A stretch of DNA of 5,596 bases. It comes from an uncultured Varibaculum sp. GTDB lineage: Bacteria; Actinomycetota; Actinomycetes; Actinomycetales; Actinomycetaceae. Positions 1 through 4,198 of the stretch are shown here, piece by piece. Position 1 is the stretch's first letter. The number at the start of each line of letters is the position of its first letter. The position numbers were made by a program, and so were the translations under genes. The stretch spans positions 1 to 5,596 of the forward strand of contig CAMYAU010000098.1 in assembly GCA_947253735.1 (NCBI GenBank), in the 5' to 3' direction. Below the pieces are notes generated by a model. The model was not told the DNA's origin. It was given only the letters and a program-made list of their open reading frames with translations, and searched no databases.

Positions 1-594
1 AAAACTTTGTTAGCTCATACCAAAGCAGTGTTTTCTGAACCGGGCTTGGCCCTGTTATTTGTGATTGGCGCCTTGACTCTGGGATCCTACCAGGCAGTTT
101 TCAATATGATTCCCTACCGTTTCAGCACCGCCCCCTACCTGTTCCCTACTTGGATAGTTTCCGGGTTCTTCCTGGTTAACGCCTTTGGCTCCCTGTCTGC
201 CTCGGTCAGCGGCAATCTAATTGTCCGCTACGGCAGACGGAGAGTAATGCTCTTCGCCGCCCTGCTGACCTTAATAGGGCTGTTACTCACCATTTTTGAG
301 AGCTTGTGGATCGTAATTCCGGCGCTAATAATTTTCGCTATCGGGTTCTTCGCGGTCCACGCCACCGCTTCCGGCTGGGTAACTGCCCGCGCAGTTGCCG
401 GAGTAGGTGCTGCCGGGCAAGCCGCCTCCGCCTATTCGATTTCTTACTACCTGGGAGGCTCCTGTTTCGGAACCTTAGGAGGTATCGCCTGGCATCACTG
501 GAGTTGGTCAGGTTTAGTCATCCTCACCGGTTCTTTGCTCGCCCTAGTAGTAGTATTCTCCCTACTCCTGCGAAGAATCCCGCCCAACAGCTAA
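1..594 (+). CDS. MFS transporter, YnfM-like, C-terminal half (partial)
   Basis: The frame is open from the first base and ends at TAA 592-594, giving 197 visible codons. The start and about the first six helices lie outside the window. The visible part reads as six hydrophobic segments (about residues 16-36, 51-72, 83-99, 103-120, 140-162 and 170-189), matching helices 7-12 of a 12-helix major facilitator. The loop RYGRRRVM (76-83) is the second copy of MFS motif A. The stretches FFAVHATASGW (116-126), AASAYSISYYLGGS (141-154) and GTLGGIAWHH (157-166) resemble the YnfM branch of putative proton-driven drug or sugar efflux carriers in the cytoplasmic membrane. Substrate cannot be read from this part. 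No hairpin terminator follows; an antitoxin remnant begins about 20 bp later. The TTG at 7-9 is an internal codon, not the start. Membrane carrier call is firm; YnfM subgroup is likely. Confidence 0.87.
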   Translation, partial: KTLLAHTKAVFSEPGLALLFVIGALTLGSYQAVFNMIPYRFSTAPYLFPTWIVSGFFLVNAFGSLSASVSGNLIVRYGRRRVMLFAALLTLIGLLLTIFESLWIVIPALIIFAIGFFAVHATASGWVTARAVAGVGAAGQAASAYSISYYLGGSCFGTLGGIAWHHWSWSGLVILTGSLLALVVVFSLLLRRIPPNS

Positions 595-598
595 AAGC

Positions 599-604
599 GG
601 AGGG
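599..604 (+). promoter_or_regulatory. Orphan Shine-Dalgarno-like site of the decayed antitoxin gene
   Basis: GGAGGG lies 9 bases before ATA 614-616, where family members would be expected to begin. No ATG, GTG or TTG occurs in the antitoxin frame between the upstream in-frame stop (551-553) and the first conserved residues. The simplest reading is a real ribosome site whose ATG start has mutated to ATA. Confidence 0.4.
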
Positions 605-613
605 ATAACGGGA

Positions 614-779
614 ATAGATATTTCAACCTGGGACGCCAGCGAGTATCTAGATACTGTAGATGACGTAGCTACCTATTTAAACACTGCTTTAGAGGACGAA
701 AATCCGGCAATCCTACAGGCCGGCTCGAAGGGATGTGGCAAAAGCCAGGGGAATGAGCACTATCGCCCGGCAAGCAGGT
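614..779 (+). pseudogene. HigA-like addiction-module antitoxin, broken N-terminal remnant
   Basis: Codons from 617 read DISTWDASEYLDTVDDV and then ATYLNTALEDENPAILQA. This is the conserved start of the small putative addiction-module antidote family (HigA/XRE-like, TIGR02684 type; usual pattern: F-D-A-x-E-Y-L-D, a Y-L-x-x-A-L-E-D segment, then A-R-A-R-G-M-S). After codon 719-721 the match moves to the next frame, where 732-779 reads DVAKARGMSTIARQAG, the first part of the helix-turn-helix. One extra base near 722 explains the shift: without it the junction reads QA-ARRDVAKARGM. Homology stops at 779, before the recognition helix (family: S-R-E-x-L-Y-x-A-L-S). The start codon is ATA. Members normally have about 90-105 residues and pair with a RelE/HigB-type toxin; no toxin is visible here. 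Family recognition is from memory of the consensus, but two blocks in the right order make it strong. Not expected to give a functional antitoxin. Confidence 0.75.
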
Positions 780-855
780 GGCGGTATGACTAGTTGTCCT
801 AGTTCTCGCGCTGCTCATTCCTCGGAAAGCAGCTGCTAAAGCAGACAATAAGTAA
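778..855 (+). pseudogene. Possible C-terminal tail of a lost membrane transporter
   Basis: In the frame GTG 778-780 the sequence reads VAV, a TGA stop at 787-789, then LVVLVLALLIPRKAAAKADNK and TAA at 853-855. A run of about 14 hydrophobic residues followed by PRK and a charged tail is typical of the last helix of an MFS or similar carrier. The TGA could be a changed TGG (Trp). It abuts the broken antitoxin, as if a deletion joined the front of one gene to the back of another. The piece is short and could be chance; it is not an obvious copy of the MFS end at 541-594. Confidence 0.3.
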
Positions 856-856
856 T

Positions 857-1237
857 CGAGGGCGATGACCCCGGCGGGGAGAGCTACCTGTTTTCCCCGC
901 CTGGACCGCGTATCAAAGACAAAACCGCCCTCCCGAGTGGATAAATCGCCCAAAAAACACCCCTATGAATTTGGCGCTGGAGGGTGATTTTGTACCAGGA
1001 GGGTGAAAACGTCGCCACTCACCAGCCCACTCATAAACGCCCAAACGAAATCACCCTCCAGCGACGTAATCGCCCTCCAACGATGAAAGCACCCTCCCAG
1101 GACAACTCCACCCTCCATCGACTAGAACGCTCTCCAGGAACAAAAGCACCCTCCCCAGATAGCAAAACCACCCAATTCTCCACCCCTCTATCCCAAAGCG
1201 GGAGGGCGATTTTGCAGCGGGAGCAAAATAGAGTTAA
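857..1237. repeat. Intergenic array of degenerate 19-bp repeats, core TGGAGGGYGNTTTT
   Basis: Six reverse-orientation copies lie head to tail: 1046-1064 CGAAATCACCCTCCAGCGA, 1065-1083 CGTAATCGCCCTCCAACGA, 1084-1102 TGAAAGCACCCTCCCAGGA, 1103-1121 CAACTCCACCCTCCATCGA, 1122-1140 CTAGAACGCTCTCCAGGAA, 1141-1159 CAAAAGCACCCTCCCCAGA. Their CCCTCC cores start at 1054, 1073, 1092, 1111, 1130 (as CTCTCC) and 1149, exactly 19 bp apart. Forward copies flank them: cores GGAGGG at 979 and 998 (19 bp apart), then GGGAG at 1200 and 1219 (19 bp apart, the second partial). Looser copies lie near 858 (forward), 928 and 949 (reverse) and 1164-1173 (reverse, spacing broken to 22). The outer boundaries are approximate. 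A 19-bp unit keeps no reading frame, so this is DNA-level repetition. It ends about 25 bp before the M20 gene. It could be a cluster of operator sites, or a repeat grown by slippage and inversion; nothing here decides between them. Confidence 0.85.
873..901. repeat. Perfect 8-bp inverted repeat (hairpin)
   Basis: GGCGGGGA at 873-880 pairs with TCCCCGCC at 894-901 around a 13-base loop. The stem is seven G-C pairs plus one A-T. No T-run follows on the + strand, and on the - strand the stem is followed by GGGGTCATCGCC, so it is not a standard intrinsic terminator. It sits between the gene debris and the 19-bp repeat array and might stop or slow transcription from the left. Function is unknown. 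Confidence 0.5.
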
Positions 1238-1247
1238 GAAAAATTGG

Positions 1248-1253
1248 AAGGAG
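1248..1253 (+). promoter_or_regulatory. Shine-Dalgarno site deciding the M20 start
   Basis: AAGGAG sits 6 bases before ATG 1260-1262. It supports the 1260 start over upstream in-frame alternatives such as GTG 984-986, which falls inside a repeat copy and whose apparent ribosome site is the repeat core itself. Confidence 0.85.
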
Positions 1254-1259
1254 TTTAAG

Positions 1260-2477
1260 ATGAGCGATTTCAATATTTCACAGGCCGTGAAAAATCTAGG
1301 TTCCTGGCAAGAAGAAACCTACAAATGGCTGCATCAACACCCCGAGCTTTCGATGGCTGAAAGCGAGACGCGTGATTTTATTTACCAGCAGCTGCAAGAT
1401 TTTGGTTATGAAACCCAAAAAATCGGGGGCGGCATAGTCGGAGTACTACAAAACGGTACTGGTAAAACCACTCTTTTCCGCGCCGATATCGACGGACTGC
1501 CGGTAAAGGAAGAAACCGGGCTGAAATACGCCTCCACTATCACCCGGCGCGATCAGGACGGGAACGAAATGCCGGCGATGCACGCCTGCGGACACGACGT
1601 GCATATTACTGCTGGTCTGGGGGCAGCCCGGGTACTTTCCGAGAACCGGCAGGCGTGGACCGGCACCCATATCGCGCTTTTTCAACCTGGCGAAGAAACT
1701 GCCGAGGGCGCAAAGTCGATGGTAGAAGCAGGGCTAGTGGAGAAACTCCCGCGTCCCGACGTGGCTTTCGGCCAGCACGTCCTCACCGGCCCCATGCCTA
1801 CCGGCTCAGTCGGCACCCATTCTGGTGCCATCCTCTCCACTGGCGCCTCCTTGAAAATCACGGTGCACGGCAAAGGCTCACACGGCTCTATGCCCCACAT
1901 GGGGGTTGACCCGGTAGTACTCGCCTCAATGATCGTGCTGCGTTTGCAAACTATTGTGTCCCGCGAAATTGACCCTTTCAAGATGGCGGTAGTAACCGTG
2001 GGTTCGCTACAAGCCGGCTCCAAGTCGAATATCATTCCCGAACGAGCCACCTTGCTGGTCAACATTCGTGCCTACGATATGCAGGTGCGCGAACACCTCT
2101 TGGCAGCAATCAAACGGATGGTGAACGCCGAATGTGAAGCAGCCGGAACCCCCGCGCCTGCCCAGTTTGAGCTCTACGATTCCTATCCCCTGACCAATAA
2201 CGATGCCAAAACCACTAAAACGGTGACTGACGCGTTTATTGCGCATTTCGGATCTGAGCGCGTAGGTGATTGCGGCGAGGTTCCAGCCTCGGAAGATTTC
2301 AGTACTATCCCGGATGCTTTCGGGATCCCCTATTGCTATTGGGGTTTAGGAGGATTTCGCGAGGACGATCCCAAATTCCCCAACCACAACCCCAAGTTCG
2401 CACCCATCATGCAACCCACGCTAGCCACCGGCACCGAAGCTGCGGTAGCTGCAATCCTGGCTTGGTTGGGGAGGTAG
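1260..2477 (+). CDS. M20 family metal-dependent amidohydrolase/carboxypeptidase
   Basis: Cytosolic zinc/manganese-type hydrolase of the M20D (HipO/AbgB/IAA-amino-acid hydrolase) group, which cleaves N-acyl amino acids or similar amides; the exact substrate cannot be read. From ATG 1260 it has 405 residues, normal for the group. Family metal ligands are present: Cys110 and His112 in MHACGHDVH (107-115), Glu146 with catalytic Glu145 in QPGEE (142-146), His173 in GQHV, and His376 in NHNPKFAP (375-382). Conserved DIDGLPVKEETGL (76-88) and SEDF (344-347) are also present. The dimerisation (lid) domain lies at about 190-300 and holds GSHGSMPH (206-213). No signal peptide. The N-terminus (Q17-EETYKWLHQHPELS-31) is a normal family start, which argues against extension into the upstream repeats although that frame is open back to before 984. 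It stands alone: repeat array before it, no clear gene after it. The array is the obvious place to look for regulation. Coding is certain; substrate unknown. Confidence 0.95.
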   Translation: MSDFNISQAVKNLGSWQEETYKWLHQHPELSMAESETRDFIYQQLQDFGYETQKIGGGIVGVLQNGTGKTTLFRADIDGLPVKEETGLKYASTITRRDQDGNEMPAMHACGHDVHITAGLGAARVLSENRQAWTGTHIALFQPGEETAEGAKSMVEAGLVEKLPRPDVAFGQHVLTGPMPTGSVGTHSGAILSTGASLKITVHGKGSHGSMPHMGVDPVVLASMIVLRLQTIVSREIDPFKMAVVTVGSLQAGSKSNIIPERATLLVNIRAYDMQVREHLLAAIKRMVNAECEAAGTPAPAQFELYDSYPLTNNDAKTTKTVTDAFIAHFGSERVGDCGEVPASEDFSTIPDAFGIPYCYWGLGGFREDDPKFPNHNPKFAPIMQPTLATGTEAAVAAILAWLGR

Positions 2478-2759
2478 AAAAGGTTTTGGCCGCTAAAGAC
2501 CGATTCTTCTGCGCCACACATTTTGATTGGCGTTTTCGCACTCTGTACCCCTTTAGAGGCTATTTCACTGCGAGTTTACAGGGGGCCGGTGCGGTTCCGC
2601 AAAACCCTCATTGCGGTTTACACCTGGGGGGGATAACAAATTCTCAACGATAACCAATCCGAAATTGTCGCTTGGCTACTCAAAAACATTGACGGATGCC
2701 TCCCTCCCCAAAAAGAGACAGAGGACGAAAAGCAGCTCACTAAATTTCTTCCACACTAG
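2478..2759 (+). other. Gene-poor stretch with possible unrecognised coding remnant
   Basis: The 369 bases between the M20 stop and the tRNA hold no confident gene. In the M20 frame the sequence is open from 2478 to TAA 2634-2636, then from 2637 to TAG 2757-2759. The first part ends in EAISLRVYRGPVRFRKTLI and then AVYTWGG. The second reads ILNDNQSEIVAWLLKNIDG then CLPPQKETEDEKQLTKFL, with a protein-like mix of hydrophobic and charged residues. Removing one stop would leave a continuous frame of about 94 codons. I do not recognise a family, see no good start codon with a ribosome site, and cannot exclude chance. GCGGTTCCGC and an AAACC/GGTTT pair around 2591-2618 give only weak hairpins, so no convincing M20 terminator is seen. 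In 2760-2846 I see nothing beyond a T-rich run (- strand) after the tRNA. Confidence 0.25.
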
Positions 2760-2846
2760 GGCGCTCGACCATTAAACCCCATCTGACTAGGAACCATGGC
2801 TATTAGCTCGCACAAGCGGCAACTAAAAACAAATACGATATGAAAG

Positions 2847-2922
2847 TGGAGCCGACTATCGGACTCGAACCGATGACCTGCTGTTTACAAGACAGCTGCT
2901 CTACCAACTGAGCTAAGTCGGC
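2847..2922 (-). tRNA. tRNA-Thr (anticodon UGU)
   Basis: The reverse complement folds into a full cloverleaf of 76 bases including an encoded CCA. The acceptor GCCGACT (2922-2916) pairs with AGTCGGC (2857-2851), the discriminator is U (2850), and CCA follows at 2849-2847. The D-arm reads AGCTCAGTTGGTAGAGC. The anticodon stem GCTGT/ACAGC encloses the loop CTTGTAA, so the anticodon is UGU, reading threonine ACA codons. The T-arm is ATCGG-TTCGAGT-CCGAT. It is a single tRNA, transcribed in the same direction as the two genes to its right. No mobile element or duplicated 3' end is visible beside it, so there is no sign of use as an integration site within this window. Confidence 0.97.
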
Positions 2923-2934
2923 GGGTACGTACCC
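2923..2934. repeat. Perfect 12-bp palindrome next to the tRNA 5' end
   Basis: GGGTACGTACCC is fully self-complementary and starts at the base beside the first base of mature tRNA-Thr. It lies in the 5' leader of the precursor, where RNase P cuts. It could fold as RNA only poorly because there is no loop; as DNA it could be a protein site. It may be chance. Confidence 0.6.
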
Positions 2935-2963
2935 CACACAGAGGACGTGCCGGGTGCATAACG

Positions 2964-2991
2964 CATATAGTGCTCGTCTCCCATCTTTAAA
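2964..2991 (-). promoter_or_regulatory. Weak candidate promoter for tRNA-Thr
   Basis: On the - strand TTTAAA (2991-2986) and TATATG (2969-2964) are 16 bases apart, a fair match to -35 and -10 hexamers. They would start transcription near 2957, giving a leader of about 35 bases. The match is not strong and the region is AT-rich, so this is tentative. Confidence 0.25.
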
Positions 2992-3008
2992 AAAGGAAGA
3001 CGCCCTTT
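2989..3008 (-). terminator. Weak candidate terminator downstream of the DsbA-like gene
   Basis: On the - strand AAAGG (3008-3004) and CCTTT (2996-2992) can form a 5-bp stem, six with a G-T pair, around a short loop. Three more T (to 2989) follow, for a run of six. It is 160 bp beyond the DsbA-like stop and before the tRNA, so the place fits, but the stem is weak. A second hairpin at 3100-3122 (CCAGCT/AGCTGG, 11-base loop) lies closer to the stop but lacks a T-run. The rest of 2935-3168 shows nothing I can support as a gene. Confidence 0.25.
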
Positions 3009-3168
3009 AGTTTGTCACGGCTTTCGTAAATGAACAAAACTGCAGCTAGTAACGACCGGTTTTCACAGTTTTCTTGAACAGCTGAAAGATAGTTCTCACC
3101 CAGCTGCCGACTCAAAAGCTGGTCTTTCCCTTGTTAGGAGCGGTTCCCGCCTAGCTGGCAGTTCTCAG

Positions 3169-4083
3169 TTATTTACCGAGCAGCGCGCCCTCGTTAAAGC
3201 TTCCATCCTGGTTAATCGGGTTTTCAACCAACTTGCCATTGGAGGCAAACATCGGGGTGCCTACCTGCTGGGTTTGCTTACCAGCAGCATCCGCCCACTG
3301 TTTTTGCCACTTCTCCAGCAGCGCCGATTGTGGATCTGCCTTAAAGGAGCTAATGATTTCGTCTTTAACCCCAACCTTCTTGGCAACTTCTTTGATTTTT
3401 TCTAGTGACTTACCCGGATCAGCCAACAGCGTGGAGTTGCCCTGGTCTTTCCAACCAGCGTCCTCCCCCTTAGCGAACATCACCCCATATCCGGCATCGA
3501 TCAACGCTTGATGGAACTCCAGCGTTTTCTCTGGCTGACCTGCAGCCACCTGCATAGAGGCATTACCGGCGATAATCGTCCACGGCAGTGCGTGAGTTGC
3601 CACTGGATGCAGCACCAGATTAGCTTTACCGTCCTTAGCAAAAGCCAGGATCTTATCCCCCAACTGATGCTCTAGATTCAGACAGGCCGGGCAGCCATAG
3701 GAAAACCACATCTCAATAGTGGGAACCCCAGAGGTAGCCTTATATACTCCTTTTTGTCCAATTAAGATGCCCTGCGCCGCATCGACGGCCTCCTGACCAG
3801 AAAGAGCAGCAACTTTTTCCGGGCGCTGACCGGAAATCACCGCGCCTGTATTTCCCTGCGCTTCTCCATTTCCGCTCTGCGCAACCAGGTATCCGGCGAG
3901 GGCGACCGCCGCTACCACCAGCACCGAAACTATCGCGATTATCGCGCGTTTACGGGTTTGTTTACGCCGCGCCTCCTCACGTCGCGCCTCTACCTGCTTC
4001 CAAACCTGTTCTTGCCGATTCTGGGCATATTTAGCTGAACTCTTAATTTTTCCGGTCTGAAATTTACCTTTTTGCTGTGCCAT
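3169..4083 (-). CDS. Membrane-anchored DsbA-family thiol:disulfide oxidoreductase
   Basis: Thioredoxin-fold oxidoreductase facing the outside of the membrane, likely making or reshuffling disulfides in exported proteins. From ATG 4083 it has 304 residues. A basic cytoplasmic N-terminus, partly a charged helix (QVEARREEARRKQTRKR, 30-46), precedes one transmembrane anchor (about 47-67) with no lipobox. A linker then leads to the DsbA-like domain from about 110. The active site is C131-P-A-C134 in WFSYGCPACLNLEHQ, and the cis-proline loop is VGTP (274-277). A helical insertion lies between them, as in the thioredoxin_4/COG1651 group. GTG 4086 just upstream is an alternative start giving one more residue, but GGA in GCGGAAAAG is better spaced for ATG 4083. 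No cytochrome c biogenesis or DsbB/VKOR partner is in the window. It lies 115 bp after a Ser/Thr kinase on the same strand; whether they share a transcript is unclear. Role as general oxidase (MdbA-like) or dedicated chaperone is inference. Confidence 0.92.
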   Translation of the reverse strand: MAQQKGKFQTGKIKSSAKYAQNRQEQVWKQVEARREEARRKQTRKRAIIAIVSVLVVAAVALAGYLVAQSGNGEAQGNTGAVISGQRPEKVAALSGQEAVDAAQGILIGQKGVYKATSGVPTIEMWFSYGCPACLNLEHQLGDKILAFAKDGKANLVLHPVATHALPWTIIAGNASMQVAAGQPEKTLEFHQALIDAGYGVMFAKGEDAGWKDQGNSTLLADPGKSLEKIKEVAKKVGVKDEIISSFKADPQSALLEKWQKQWADAAGKQTQQVGTPMFASNGKLVENPINQDGSFNEGALLGK

Positions 4084-4142
4084 CACTTTTCCGCTGCTAC
4101 TTTCCTGCGACTTTCCAGATTTCTTGCTTTAAGCATAGACGA

Positions 4143-4159
4143 GGGAGTGCCCAACTCCC
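4143..4159 (-). promoter_or_regulatory. Perfect hairpin in the kinase-dsbA gap
   Basis: GGGAGT (4143-4148) and ACTCCC (4154-4159) form a perfect 6-bp inverted repeat around a 5-base loop. It lies 39 bp after the kinase stop and 59 bp before the DsbA-like start. On the - strand it is followed by TCGTCTATGC, with no T-run, so it is not a normal terminator. It could be an operator, a transcript-processing hairpin or chance. No convincing promoter is seen in the same gap. Confidence 0.4.
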
Positions 4160-4198
4160 AGCCTATCCGGGCTTTGAGCCATCCACTTTCAGATTCGG

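Noticed and set aside
306..608. Second + frame inside the MFS gene
   Set aside because: Arg/Ser-rich product in a shifted frame over clear transmembrane coding sequence; a shadow.
669..953. Open frame on the - strand over the antitoxin remnant
   Set aside because: It lies antisense to recognisable antitoxin sequence and runs into the repeats; its product looks like nothing known.
921..1237. CRISPR array
   Set aside because: Repeats abut at 19 bp with no unique spacers between them, vary strongly in sequence and occur in both orientations; no cas genes nearby.
1031..1273. Open frame on the - strand across the repeat array
   Set aside because: It is open because the repeat is poor in stop codons on both strands; no family match and no sensible neighbour context.
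2270..2653. + frame starting inside the M20 gene and running past it
   Set aside because: First two thirds overlap the well-conserved M20 C-terminus; the rest has no recognisable protein pattern.
2796..2843. 15-codon frame from ATG 2796
   Set aside because: Very short, no ribosome site, ends just before the tRNA; not supportable as a gene.
2847..2934. Integration site (att) at tRNA-Thr
   Set aside because: No integrase and no second copy of the tRNA 3' end in the window.
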